This document shows positions 8,019-15,302 of a stretch of DNA of 33,898 nucleotides, in pieces. The position numbers and the translations under genes were made by a program. Under the pieces are notes generated by a model, which searched no databases, was not told the DNA's origin, and was given only the letters and a program-made list of their open reading frames with translations. How positions within the stretch are numbered: position 1 is the first letter of the stretch; every line of letters begins with the position of its first letter. The DNA is from an uncultured Coriobacteriaceae bacterium (GTDB lineage Bacteria > Actinomycetota > Coriobacteriia > Coriobacteriales > Atopobiaceae), in assembly GCA_902766445.1 (NCBI GenBank), contig CACXDP010000150.1, positions 1-33,898 on the forward strand, read 5' to 3'.

Positions 8019-9218
8019 ATGGGATGGTGGGTACCGTTCGTAGTCCTCTTTTCCACGGCGCTCGTAATCGCGCTGCTCGTCACCCCGCTCGCCCGACGCC
8101 TTGCGTGGCGACTCGGGTCGGTGGACTATCCGGGTGGTCGTCGCATCAACTGCAAGCCGCTGCCCCGCATGGGCGGCATCGCCATCTTTTGCTCGCTTAT
8201 CGCAGGCACGTTCATGCAAACCCTAGGATTCAGGGTGTTTGGCTGGCCCTCCGTCGTCGTCGGGGGCATGCGTCCGCCCGGAAGCGTCAACTACCCGGCT
8301 CTCTTGTTGGGCTTCTGCATCGTCTTTCTCACCGGCCTCTTGGATGACTATCTAGAACTGAACCCCAAGCAGAAGCTTCTTGGTCAGAGCCTGGCAGCCG
8401 TCATCGCCGTGTCTGGAGGGCTCATGATCGACGTCGTCGTAAATCCCTTCACCAACGACGGCATCTATCTCGGCTGGGCCGCATGGCCTATCACGGTCTG
8501 CTATCTCGTGGCCTATGCAAACATCTTTAACCTCATCGATGGGATGGACGGCCTCTCCGCCGGTATCGCCTGCATCGCCAGCATCACGATGTGGGTTGTC
8601 TCGACCATGGCCGGACACCTTGATGCTGCAGCGCTCTCCATCGTGCTTGCAGGCGCGACGCTGGGGTTTCTCCGGTACAACTTCAACCCCGCTTCCATCA
8701 TCCTCGGTGACTCAGGCGCGCTGCTCATCGGTTTCGCGCTCGGCACGGTATCGCTCCTCTCGGTGCAACGCGTGGCCGGACTAACCTCCATCATCGTTCC
8801 GCTCGTGATATCAGGCATCCCTATCATCGACACGTTCTCAGCCATCGTACGTCGCGGAAGGGCCCACGTGAGCATCGGACAGGCCGACAAGGGACACATT
8901 CACCACAGACTCCTAGACGAGGGTTTCAACCAGCGTCAGACTGTGCTCTTCATCTATCTCTGGACAGGCCTTCTTAGCATTGGTTCCATTGTGATGACCC
9001 AAGTGGGCGTCGCTCCTCGCATCGCGATATTTTGCTTTCTCATCGTCGCGTCGGTACTCTTTGCAATGCGGCTGCATCTCTTTAGGCCTGTGCTCCTGCA
9101 CCATTACAACCCCGAGACGGGCCGTGACGAACTTGTGGGTCCCCAGGATGAGGCCTTCGAGGAGGAAGCCGAAAGGTTCGAAGAGGAGCATCCGATCTTT
9201 CCCCACGTCGGAGAGTAA
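8019..9218 (+). CDS. Undecaprenyl-phosphate GlcNAc-1-phosphate transferase family (WecA/TagO), 399 aa
   Basis: A polytopic membrane enzyme of the MraY/WecA/TagO superfamily that, by family, moves a sugar-1-phosphate (usually GlcNAc-1-P) from its UDP form to undecaprenyl phosphate. This starts assembly of wall teichoic acid-like or other surface glycans. Signatures seen are LLDDYLELNPKQKLLGQ (Asp pair), NIFNLIDGMDGLSAG, FNPASIILGDSGALLIGF and the cytoplasmic KGHIHHRL loop, with about ten or eleven hydrophobic segments. The C-terminal 45 residues are acidic and likely cytoplasmic. The start was set at the ATG at 8019, with a strong GGAAGGAGG 10 bases upstream; a TTG 30 bases earlier is inside that signal. 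MraY is less likely because of the overall WecA-like motifs. The exact glycan is unknown. Confidence 0.88.
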   Translation: MGWWVPFVVLFSTALVIALLVTPLARRLAWRLGSVDYPGGRRINCKPLPRMGGIAIFCSLIAGTFMQTLGFRVFGWPSVVVGGMRPPGSVNYPALLLGFCIVFLTGLLDDYLELNPKQKLLGQSLAAVIAVSGGLMIDVVVNPFTNDGIYLGWAAWPITVCYLVAYANIFNLIDGMDGLSAGIACIASITMWVVSTMAGHLDAAALSIVLAGATLGFLRYNFNPASIILGDSGALLIGFALGTVSLLSVQRVAGLTSIIVPLVISGIPIIDTFSAIVRRGRAHVSIGQADKGHIHHRLLDEGFNQRQTVLFIYLWTGLLSIGSIVMTQVGVAPRIAIFCFLIVASVLFAMRLHLFRPVLLHHYNPETGRDELVGPQDEAFEEEAERFEEEHPIFPHVGE

Positions 9219-9248
9219 AAGAGACCCCGGCATCGCGGCCGGGGTCTC
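9217..9248 (-). terminator. Intrinsic terminator of the infC-rpmI-rplT operon
   Basis: A perfect 10-bp stem GAGACCCCGG (9221-9230) / CCGGGGTCTC (9239-9248) with an 8-base loop. Read on the minus strand it is followed by TTTTA, so it best serves the leftward ribosomal operon. The T-run overlaps the stop codon of the convergent WecA/TagO gene, and on the plus strand no T-run follows. Confidence 0.85.
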
Positions 9249-9270
9249 CTCACGCATCTGATATGCGAGA

Positions 9271-9633
9271 CTACTCCTGCTCGAGCGCCTTCTTTGCGAC
9301 GTCAGCGAGGTCAGCGAAAGCCTTCTCATCCTCGTAGGCGATGGCGGCAAGGACCTTCCGGTCGAGCTCGACGCCCGCGAGCTTGAGACCGTGCATGAAG
9401 CGACTGTAGGACAGGTCGTTCATGCGAGCGGCAGCATTGATGCGCTGAATCCACAGGCCGCGGATGTCACGTTTCTTGTTGCGGCGATCACGATACTGGT
9501 ACTGCAGGGAGTGCTGCACCTGTTCCTTCATGCCACGGAAGGTACGCGAACGTACGCCGTAATAACCCTTCGAACGTTCCTTCAGCGTGTTGCGCTTCTT
9601 GCGACCTGCGACGGCGCGCTTGATTCGTGCCAT
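9271..9633 (-). CDS. rplT: 50S ribosomal protein L20 (bL20)
   Basis: A 120-residue protein matching bL20 along its full length: [18 protein letters not shown] at the start, [12 protein letters not shown], then [21 protein letters not shown] and the [18 protein letters not shown] region. It binds 23S rRNA early in large-subunit assembly. In other bacteria L20 also represses its own operon by binding the leader RNA. The GAGGAG box lies about 10 bases upstream of the ATG. It is the last gene of infC-rpmI-rplT, 20 bases after rpmI, and is followed by a strong terminator. Confidence 0.98.
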   Translation of the reverse strand: MARIKRAVAGRKKRNTLKERSKGYYGVRSRTFRGMKEQVQHSLQYQYRDRRNKKRDIRGLWIQRINAAARMNDLSYSRFMHGLKLAGVELDRKVLAAIAYEDEKAFADLADVAKKALEQE

Positions 9634-9653
9634 AGTATATCAACTCCTCAAAT

Positions 9654-9851
9654 CTAGTTCTTGCCCATCCTCTGGCTCACGACCTTGGCGTCACCCTTGG
9701 TGAGTTCGGTCTCCTGGCGGAAGCCGCGAATGCGCTTGGGCGACTTCTTGGTGAGAATGTGGCTCTTGAACGCCTTGGCACGCATAATCTTGCCGGTGCC
9801 AGTCCGACGGAAGCGCTTGGCCGACCCCTTGTGCGTCTTCATCTTAGGCAT
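9654..9851 (-). CDS. rpmI: 50S ribosomal protein L35 (bL35)
   Basis: A 65-residue basic protein with the family start [20 protein letters not shown], followed by [20 protein letters not shown] and ending in VSQRMGKN. It is a component of the large ribosomal subunit. It lies 3 bases after the infC stop and 20 bases before rplT, the standard order for this operon. An AAGGGAAG ribosome binding site overlaps the end of infC, which suggests translational coupling. Confidence 0.98.
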   Translation of the reverse strand: MPKMKTHKGSAKRFRRTGTGKIMRAKAFKSHILTKKSPKRIRGFRQETELTKGDAKVVSQRMGKN

Positions 9852-9854
9852 GAG

Positions 9855-10433
9855 TTATCTTCCCTTCTTCTGGTTGTTGCCTTCGCCCTCGTCCTGAGGC
9901 TCCTCCCTATCGAAGGCTCCACGTATGGGGGCGACGAGCATGTGCATGTTACGACCCTCCATCTTTGGCTGCTGCTCTACCGTGGCATACGGACGCAGGT
10001 CCTCTGCAAGGCGATCGAGCACATTCAGGCCCTGCTCCGGGTGAGCCATCTCGCGGCCACGGAACATGATGGTGATCTTTACGCGGGCACCCTTACGCAG
10101 GAAACGCATGACGTGGTTCTTTTTGGTCTCATAGTCGCCCACGTCAATCTTTGGACGGAACTTCATCTCCTTGACCTCGACCCGCACCTGCTTCTTGCGC
10201 GCGGCCTTGGCCTTGCGATCCTGCTCGTACTTATACTTGCTGTAGTCCATGACCTTGCACACGGGAGGCTCTGCGTTCGGAGCAATCTCCACAAGGTCCA
10301 TGTTTTGCTCGCGCGCGATGCGAAGCGCGTCACGCACGCCAAAGAGACCGAGCTGCGTACCATCGGCAGCTATGAGCCTGCACGTCCGCGATGTGATCTC
10401 TTCGTTGATGCGGGGACCCTCGTTCCTGGCTAT
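9855..10433 (-). CDS. infC: Translation initiation factor IF-3, starting at AUA
   Basis: IF-3 binds the 30S subunit, checks start-codon pairing and prevents early subunit joining. The usual ATG/GTG choice (a GTG at 10337) would cut off the first 32 residues of the N-domain. Reading upstream in frame gives ARNEGPRINEEITSRTCRLI...GVRDALRIA, the normal IF-3 N-terminus, reached from an ATA codon at 10433. That ATA has an AAAGGAAGG box 8 bases upstream, and an in-frame TAG lies two codons before it, so no earlier start is possible. Non-AUG starts on infC are known from other bacteria (AUU in E. coli) and allow IF-3 to repress its own synthesis. The result is 192 residues with an IF3-N domain (about 1-75), an IF3-C domain (80-170) and a short charged tail. 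Confidence 0.93.
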   Translation of the reverse strand: MARNEGPRINEEITSRTCRLIAADGTQLGLFGVRDALRIAREQNMDLVEIAPNAEPPVCKVMDYSKYKYEQDRKAKAARKKQVRVEVKEMKFRPKIDVGDYETKKNHVMRFLRKGARVKITIMFRGREMAHPEQGLNVLDRLAEDLRPYATVEQQPKMEGRNMHMLVAPIRGAFDREEPQDEGEGNNQKKGR

Positions 10434-10453
10434 CTTCTACACCTTCCTTTCAT

Positions 10454-10471
10454 TGCGATGCGCGCATCGCA
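10454..10471. repeat. 18-base perfect palindrome just upstream of the infC ribosome binding site
   Basis: TGCGATGCGCGCATCGCA is fully self-complementary and ends 5 bases from the AAAGGAAGG box of infC. In the leftward transcript it could form a hairpin next to the ribosome binding site. Confidence 0.7.
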
Positions 10472-10532
10472 CTCCTTGCGGCTCACGCCACAAAAAACTG
10501 CCTTCCCAGCCACGCACAGCCAAGGAGACAGC

Positions 10533-10560
10533 AAAACAAAACGTGGTAAAACCTACCACG
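10533..10560 (-). terminator. Attenuator-like hairpin in the infC leader
   Basis: On the minus strand CGTGGTA (10560-10554) pairs with TACCACG (10548-10542) across a 5-base loop and is followed by TTTTGTTTT. It lies about 100 bases upstream of the infC start, downstream of a plausible promoter. It could be a transcription attenuator, as known for L20-controlled infC operons in Firmicutes, or simply a terminator. Confidence 0.6.
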
Positions 10561-10643
10561 CACTTCGTTTCATGAAACCAGGCAGCTGCACACGGCACCG
10601 CGTAGGTGGGGACGGGACAAACCTATCCCACTTAGCAAACCGT

Positions 10644-10672
10644 ATGGTAGCGCTTCGCGAGCCATGACGCAA
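10644..10672 (-). promoter_or_regulatory. Candidate infC operon promoter
   Basis: On the minus strand TTGCGT (10672-10667), a 17-base spacer and TACCAT (10649-10644) give a reasonable sigma-70-like site. It would make a leader of about 200 bases that includes the attenuator-like hairpin. Confidence 0.35.
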
Positions 10673-10768
10673 GCGCAAGCTCGTCGTTCACAGGATGGAC
10701 GAATCCGCACCGGTGCTCTGAAGCTGAACGGGAAGTACACCGCGCTCTACAACAGCCAGTTTGGCTAA
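10664..10768 (+). CDS. Doubtful 34-codon frame, perhaps a gene remnant
   Basis: An ATG-to-TAA frame encoding a short basic peptide ending KYTALYNSQFG. There is no ribosome binding site, and the frame stays open upstream of the ATG, which would fit the tail of a decayed gene. It overlaps the candidate infC promoter on the other strand. No family is recognised, and it may be chance. Confidence 0.15.
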   Translation: MTQAQARRSQDGRIRTGALKLNGKYTALYNSQFG

Positions 10769-10780
10769 TGAGCTAAACTA

Positions 10781-10809
10781 GGGTACAGGGGGGACAGTCC
10801 CCTGTACCC
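10781..10809. repeat. Hairpin repeat with core GGGGACAGTCCCC
   Basis: The arms GGGTACAGGGG (10781-10791) and CCCCTGTACCC (10799-10809) are perfectly complementary around a 7-base loop; the core GGGGACAGTCCCC is at 10790-10802. The reverse complement of this core recurs three times at 31702-31765, so this is a dispersed repeat family. Confidence 0.8.
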
Positions 10810-10840
10810 CTGTACCAGCAACGGATTGAAAGCCGGCGAT

Positions 10841-11443
10841 ATGACCATGCCAGTAACCCCTACCCTTGCTTACTACGCTCACAACGCCGAAGAGTTCGTG
10901 GCGTCGACCGTAGATGTGGACTTCTCCGCCACGCAGGAGAAATTTGCGGCGCTGTTGCCCAAGGGCGGACGCGTACTCGACCTGGGATGCGGATCGGGAC
11001 GCGACGCACGTTGGTTCCTTGAGCGAGGATTCGACGTGACGGCGACCGATGGCTCACCGGAACTTGCATCCGTTGCTCAGCGCTTGGCAGGTATCCTCGT
11101 GCGGGTTGAGCTCTTCAGCGACCTCGCCGATGTGGAGCACTATGACGGCGTGTGGGCATGCTCCTCAATCCTGCACCTACCCAAGCAGGAGCTCTCCGAC
11201 GTGATGGGCCGCATCGAGCGCGCACTCGTGCCTGGGGGCGTGCTCTATACCTCCTTCAAATACGGCAACTTCGAGGGAATGCGCAACGGGCGTCACTTCA
11301 CCGACTTCACAGAGCCAGTCTTTAGAGAGTTCGTCGCCAAGACATGCAACCTAGCCATCGAAGGCCTCTGGATCTCGGGTGATGTCCGCCCCGGCCGCGC
11401 AGACGAGCGTTGGCTCAACGTCATCATGCGGAAGGCATTTTAG
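10841..11443 (+). CDS. Class I SAM-dependent methyltransferase, 200 aa
   Basis: A Rossmann-fold methyltransferase. Motif I is RVLDLGCGSGRDARWF (SAM binding), followed by the acidic VTATDGSPELA (motif II), SDLADVEHYDGVWACSSILHLP (motif IV region) and ALVPGGVLYTSFKYG (post-II). The N-terminus, LAYYAHNAEEFVASTVDVD, is typical of a group of small soluble methyltransferases whose substrates are mostly unknown. The start is uncertain: an ATG at 10841 is used, a second ATG lies at 10847, and a TTG at 10826 would lengthen it by 5 residues. None has a strong ribosome binding site. It is directly preceded by a repeat hairpin and stands apart from its neighbours, so context gives no substrate. Confidence 0.85.
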   Translation: MTMPVTPTLAYYAHNAEEFVASTVDVDFSATQEKFAALLPKGGRVLDLGCGSGRDARWFLERGFDVTATDGSPELASVAQRLAGILVRVELFSDLADVEHYDGVWACSSILHLPKQELSDVMGRIERALVPGGVLYTSFKYGNFEGMRNGRHFTDFTEPVFREFVAKTCNLAIEGLWISGDVRPGRADERWLNVIMRKAF

Positions 11444-11527
11444 CGCCTGCTCTTCCGCTGTGATCAACTTCGCAAAACCCTATCATGGCGTTCTGCTACT
11501 ATGTGACTGCCGTCAACGGGAGGTCAC

Positions 11528-12127
11528 ATGACGAAGGAAAGCACAAAACGCATGCTGTGGAGCAAGGTCATCTTGCTCGTGTTCGTCTACTCGCTAGTGA
11601 CCCTCGGGATGGCCGCCCTCAACCCCACACACACGACAACTGAACCCGACGTCAAGCCAACGGCGCACCTAAGCTTCAACGAGGAAATGGCCAGCGTCGT
11701 CAGCGAGGCGGAAGGGCAAATATACGACAACACCTTCTACGCTTGGTATGACGCCTACACACAATCTCGCATCGTGCCACTCATACTTAACGACCGCGAA
11801 TCCCTACGCTACGGTCCCTGGGAGGCACGTCCCGAGAAGGGCACAGTGGACGCCAGTTCCGATGGGGCTCTCACGGAATGGGCAACCAACTACTACATAG
11901 CTCACGACTGGTCAGATTACGGCCAAGAGATACTGACTATGCAACCAGGCGACGAAGCTGAGGTCAACGGTAAAACTTTCACCGTGGAAGGAATCTTCAA
12001 CTATCCCAAGGATAGCTTCTATGAGGAAATCATGCGCATTGTGGATAAAGATGCGACGGGCGTTACGGTAGTCTTTCAGACCTGTTATCCGGATTCCACA
12101 TTCAATCGCATTGTCTATGGCCGTTAG
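11528..12127 (+). CDS. Membrane-anchored sortase-like protein, 199 aa
   Basis: Residues 11-31 form an N-terminal membrane anchor or uncleaved signal (MLWSKVILLVFVYSLVTLGM), with the rest outside the cell. The C-terminal half looks like a sortase core: His126 in NYYIAHDWSD, then LTMQPGDEAEVNGKTFTVEGIF (like the LKVGDEI...Y.V strand pair), and finally VVFQTCYPDSTFNRIVYGR, matching the sortase TxxTC...R signature with Cys186 and Arg194. Sortases join LPXTG-type proteins to the wall or to pilins. No substrate protein or pilin gene is in the window. The gene has a clear GGGAGG box before the ATG and lies upstream of tRNA-Leu. The family call rests on three spaced residues and strand patterns, so it is likely but not certain. 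Confidence 0.65.
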   Translation: MTKESTKRMLWSKVILLVFVYSLVTLGMAALNPTHTTTEPDVKPTAHLSFNEEMASVVSEAEGQIYDNTFYAWYDAYTQSRIVPLILNDRESLRYGPWEARPEKGTVDASSDGALTEWATNYYIAHDWSDYGQEILTMQPGDEAEVNGKTFTVEGIFNYPKDSFYEEIMRIVDKDATGVTVVFQTCYPDSTFNRIVYGR

Positions 12128-12163
12128 CAAAGAAATGTGCTATAGTATCCCTGCTTTTGTTGA

Positions 12164-12248
12164 GCCCGAGTGGCGGAATTGGCAGACGCGGAGGTCTCAA
12201 AAACCTTTGAGGAAACTCGTGTGGGTTCGAGTCCCACCTCGGGCACCA
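12164..12248 (+). tRNA. tRNA-Leu (anticodon CAA)
   Basis: An 85-base class II tRNA. The acceptor stem GCCCGAG/CTCGGGC is followed by A and an encoded CCA. The anticodon loop CTCAAAA gives CAA, which reads UUG. A long variable arm (TTTGAGGAAACTCGT region) and the T arm GTGGGTTCGAGTCCCAC agree with leucine tRNA. An extended -10-like TGCTATAGT lies about 20 bases upstream. A strong terminator follows. Confidence 0.96.
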
Positions 12249-12255
12249 GAAATCA

Positions 12256-12288
12256 ACAGGCCGAGTTCACGCTCGGCCTGTTTTGTTT
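12256..12288 (+). terminator. Intrinsic terminator after tRNA-Leu
   Basis: A perfect 10-bp stem ACAGGCCGAG (12256-12265) / CTCGGCCTGT (12272-12281) is followed by TTTTGTTT. On the minus strand the same stem is followed by TTGATTT, so it may also stop the leftward seven-gene cluster that ends at 12310. Confidence 0.92.
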
Positions 12289-12309
12289 ACTCAAGTGTAG
12301 GCATACACC

Positions 12310-12939
12310 TCAAGCAAGCCAAGGATTGTAAGCAAGCTCTTGTTTCATCGTAGTGGCAGGACCGTGACCGCAAAGAAGAACCGTGGCGGGATCAATCTCG
12401 CGCTTGAGCCTTGCCAACGTGCGCATGAGGGTCTCATGGTCCCCTCCGACAAGGTCGGTACGCCCACACGACCCCGCAAAGAGCGTGTCCCCCATAAAGG
12501 AATAGCCATCCCCTATGAGCACGATACCTCCCTCAGTGTGTCCCGGCGCCTCAAGGACGCGCAACTCGGCACTCCCCACGCGGAGCACATCACCCTCCGA
12601 GAGCTGCCGGTCAGGTGCCGGGGCATCCTCGACCTCGGCCTGCGACACATCAAAGACGTGCGAGGAAAGCTCAAGCGCATGCTGTGCGCGCTCGGCATCC
12701 CCCACCGATACCGCAAAGCTCGCTCCCGTTGCCTCCTTGAGCGCCCGCACGCCTCCCACGTGGTCATGATGCCCATGCGTGGCTACGATTTGGGTAACCT
12801 TCACGTCCGACAGCGCTGCCGCAATGCGTGCTCCCTCGGCTCCTGGATCGACGACCAGGCACTCCTCGTCGCTCACGAGCGCATAGCAGTTAGTGGAGAG
12901 GTGTCCCACAACGAACTGCCGAATGCCGTCCTTGGCCAT
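12310..12939 (-). CDS. Metallo-beta-lactamase-fold hydrolase (glyoxalase II-like), 209 aa
   Basis: A small cytoplasmic MBL-fold enzyme. The metal site motif is THGHHDHVGG, followed by EAPGHTEGG, SFMGDTLFAGSCGRTDL and LLCGHGPATTM, the order seen in glyoxalase II-like thioester or lactone hydrolases of the YcbL/GloB-related group. The C-terminal substrate domain of true GloB is absent, so the substrate is unknown. The ATG at 12939 lies one base after the stop of rel, which indicates tight operon coupling at the end of the ptsH-to-rel cluster. In many Gram-positive genomes a similar hydrolase follows relA. That link is known only as a neighbourhood. Confidence 0.9.
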   Translation of the reverse strand: MAKDGIRQFVVGHLSTNCYALVSDEECLVVDPGAEGARIAAALSDVKVTQIVATHGHHDHVGGVRALKEATGASFAVSVGDAERAQHALELSSHVFDVSQAEVEDAPAPDRQLSEGDVLRVGSAELRVLEAPGHTEGGIVLIGDGYSFMGDTLFAGSCGRTDLVGGDHETLMRTLARLKREIDPATVLLCGHGPATTMKQELAYNPWLA

Positions 12940-12940
12940 A

Positions 12941-15283
12941 CTAGACCCTCCTCTTCATCTGGACAGAACCCTCACCGGGCATGATACGCCTCGCGTCAAA
13001 GACTGACGGAACACGGCTGATGGATGCAAGCAAGGAATCGAGCAAGCTCGCATCACTGATACTCACCATGAAACGCAGGCGGGCAACACCCTCACGCGTC
13101 GTCTGCGTAGAAGCAGACAGGATGTTTGCCGCCGCATCAGCCACCGCAATTGTGATGTCCTTGAGCAGGCCCATTCGGTCGGTAGCCTCAATGACTATCT
13201 CGACGTTGAACTCCGTGGCACCCGAGGTATCCCACTCGACCTCTATCATGCGCTCGGGATTATTCATGAGTGACGCCACGTTGGGACAACTGCTTCGATG
13301 TACCGAGACACCTCGACCGCGTGTAATAAAGCCCACGATGTCATCGCCAGCAACAGGATTGCAGCAATGTGCGAGATGTGCGAGCAGATCGGGGTCGCCC
13401 TTGACCACCACGCCGCAACTACCCCGCTTCTTTTTGCCCTTGGAGGCATGGGTACGCGGGACGCGCAGATGCTGCTCGCCACCACGGAGATCCTCGAGCG
13501 CCTGACGCTCCTCAGCCTCCTTGCGCGCTTGGGCGAGCTGTTCGGGCGAACCCGCCTCGAGTACGGCCTGGATACGGTTCGCAACCTGCTTGACCGAGCA
13601 CTTACCCAGATGTATCGCTTGAAAGAGCCTCTCGGGAGTGCGCGCATCGAACTGAGGGAGCACCTGCTCGATGGCCCGCGTGGTGCGCGCTGTGGATATG
13701 CCATAGCCGCGCTTGCGGAGCTCACGCGCAAGCTCGGCACGCCCCTGTTCAGCGTCATCGGCCTTGTTCACCGTCGAGAAGTACCTGCGAATCTTTGAGC
13801 GGGCAGACGGTGTGACCACGATGCCCATCCAGTCACGCGACGGACGGGCGTTTTTGTTTGTGAGGACCTCCACGCGGTCACCCATCTGCAGGTTATAGGT
13901 GAGCGGCACCACCGAACCGTTGACCTTGGCTCCCACGCAGTGATTGCCCACCTCAGTGTGGACTGCGTAGGCAAAGTCGAGCGGTGTTGACTCACGCCTG
14001 AGACTCACCACTTCGCCCTTCGGCGTAAATACAAAGATCTCCCCCTCAAAGAGGTCAACGCGGAGGTTGTTCAGGAACTCGTGCGGATCCCCTAGCTCGT
14101 CTTCGTTCACCCAGTCGAGACTGCGACGAATGTGATTGATCGTGGAATCGATGCTGCGATCGTCTTTGGACATTTTGCCTTGCGATCCGCCTGACTTCTT
14201 GTAAAGCCAGTGAGCCGCCACGCCATACTCAGCGTGCTCGTGCATCTCAGCCGTGCGAATCTGAACCTCGATGGGTCGCGCATCGGGACCAACGACCGTG
14301 GTATGCAGCGATTGGTAGAGGTTCGCCTTAGGCGTGGCAATGTAGTCCTTGAACCGTCCTGGAAGCGGATGCCATAGCGAGTGAACCGCGCCCAAAACCG
14401 AGTAACACTCCTCCACCGTGCTCGTGATGACACGCAATGCGATGAGGTCGTATATGTCGGTGAACTCCACGTCTCGCCGCTGCATCTTTTGGTAGATGGA
14501 CCAGAGATGCTTGGGCCTTCCCGTCACCTGGAAGCTACCGACTCCCACGCGGCGCAACTCGTCGGTGAGCGTCCTGATTGCCTCGTCGGTATCGCGCTCC
14601 CGCTGCGCCCGCGAATCCTGCACCATGCGCGCAATTCGCTCGTATTCCTCAGGCTCCAAGTAAAAGAACGAGAGGTCTTCCAGCTCCCACTTGATGGAAG
14701 AAATGCCCAGACGGTCAGCCAGGGGGGCGTAGACATCCATCGTCTCACGTGACTTGAACTCACGCTTGTGAGGCGGCAGCGCAGCGAGCGTCCGCATGTT
14801 GTGCAGGCGGTCGGCGATCTTTATGATAACGACGCGAATGTCCTTCGACATGGCGAGAACCATCTTGCGCAGGTTGAGAGCCTGCTTCTCGTCCATGTTT
14901 GATACTTGGATGTTTGTGAGCTTGGTGACGCCATCCACGAGCTCGGCGACGGTCTCCCCAAATCGCTCGGTGAGGTCATCAAGCGTCGCAGGAGTGTCTT
15001 CCACCGTATCGTGCAGAAGTGCGGCGCATACGGTGTCGGTATCCATGTGTAGGTCTTTCGCAAGGATGAGGGCCACTTCGACGGGATGGTTGATGTAGGG
15101 CTCACCAGACCTGCGCCGCTGCGTGCGATGGAACTCAGCCGCAAAGCGATAGGCGCGCTCGGTCTTTTCGCAGCCAGCCTTGTCCAAGTAGCTCGTACAG
15201 GCGCTCTGTAGCAGGCGGTAGTTGTCGGCACCGGGCGCATCAAGATCGCGCCCTTTATAAGCCCTCGTCTCCCTTACCCTCAT
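12941..15283 (-). CDS. rel: Bifunctional (p)ppGpp synthetase/hydrolase
   Basis: A long RelA/SpoT homologue controlling the stringent response in the cytoplasm and on ribosomes. In order: an HD hydrolase domain (HPVEVALILA, HDTVED at about 91-96, intact), a synthetase domain (GRFKDYIATPKANLYQSLHT, EVQIRTAEMHEHAEYGVAAHW) carrying the RxKD signature of bifunctional Rel enzymes, a TGS domain (about 416-476), a Cys-containing conserved region (HCCNPVAGDDIVGFITRGRGVSVH), and a C-terminal ACT domain (about 690-765). The start was taken at the ATG at 15283 with a GAAAGGGG box; the longer frame from a TTG at 15325 overlaps the upstream gene. It begins 19 bases after the recJ-like gene and is followed at 1 base by an MBL hydrolase. 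At 780 residues it has the family's usual length. Confidence 0.96.
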   Translation of the reverse strand: MRVRETRAYKGRDLDAPGADNYRLLQSACTSYLDKAGCEKTERAYRFAAEFHRTQRRRSGEPYINHPVEVALILAKDLHMDTDTVCAALLHDTVEDTPATLDDLTERFGETVAELVDGVTKLTNIQVSNMDEKQALNLRKMVLAMSKDIRVVIIKIADRLHNMRTLAALPPHKREFKSRETMDVYAPLADRLGISSIKWELEDLSFFYLEPEEYERIARMVQDSRAQRERDTDEAIRTLTDELRRVGVGSFQVTGRPKHLWSIYQKMQRRDVEFTDIYDLIALRVITSTVEECYSVLGAVHSLWHPLPGRFKDYIATPKANLYQSLHTTVVGPDARPIEVQIRTAEMHEHAEYGVAAHWLYKKSGGSQGKMSKDDRSIDSTINHIRRSLDWVNEDELGDPHEFLNNLRVDLFEGEIFVFTPKGEVVSLRRESTPLDFAYAVHTEVGNHCVGAKVNGSVVPLTYNLQMGDRVEVLTNKNARPSRDWMGIVVTPSARSKIRRYFSTVNKADDAEQGRAELARELRKRGYGISTARTTRAIEQVLPQFDARTPERLFQAIHLGKCSVKQVANRIQAVLEAGSPEQLAQARKEAEERQALEDLRGGEQHLRVPRTHASKGKKKRGSCGVVVKGDPDLLAHLAHCCNPVAGDDIVGFITRGRGVSVHRSSCPNVASLMNNPERMIEVEWDTSGATEFNVEIVIEATDRMGLLKDITIAVADAAANILSASTQTTREGVARLRFMVSISDASLLDSLLASISRVPSVFDARRIMPGEGSVQMKRRV

Positions 15284-15302
15284 GCGCCGACACCCCTTTC
15301 CC

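Larger units (their letters stand above)
10434..10840. other. Intergenic region (407 bp) holding the infC leader and a repeat hairpin
   Basis: The leftward half is the presumed infC leader with an attenuator-like hairpin and an 18-base palindrome. The rightward half holds a doubtful 34-codon frame and the GGGGACAGTCCCC repeat hairpin before the methyltransferase. No other gene is seen. Confidence 0.6.

Noticed and set aside
10431-10454. A 7-codon leader peptide whose stop overlaps the infC AUA start
   Set aside because: The ATG is part of the infC ribosome binding region and has no ribosome binding site of its own; probably chance.
9759-10667. A 302-codon plus-strand frame over rpmI and infC
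   Set aside because: It is antisense to two certain ribosomal-operon genes and has a His/Leu-rich composition typical of shadow frames.
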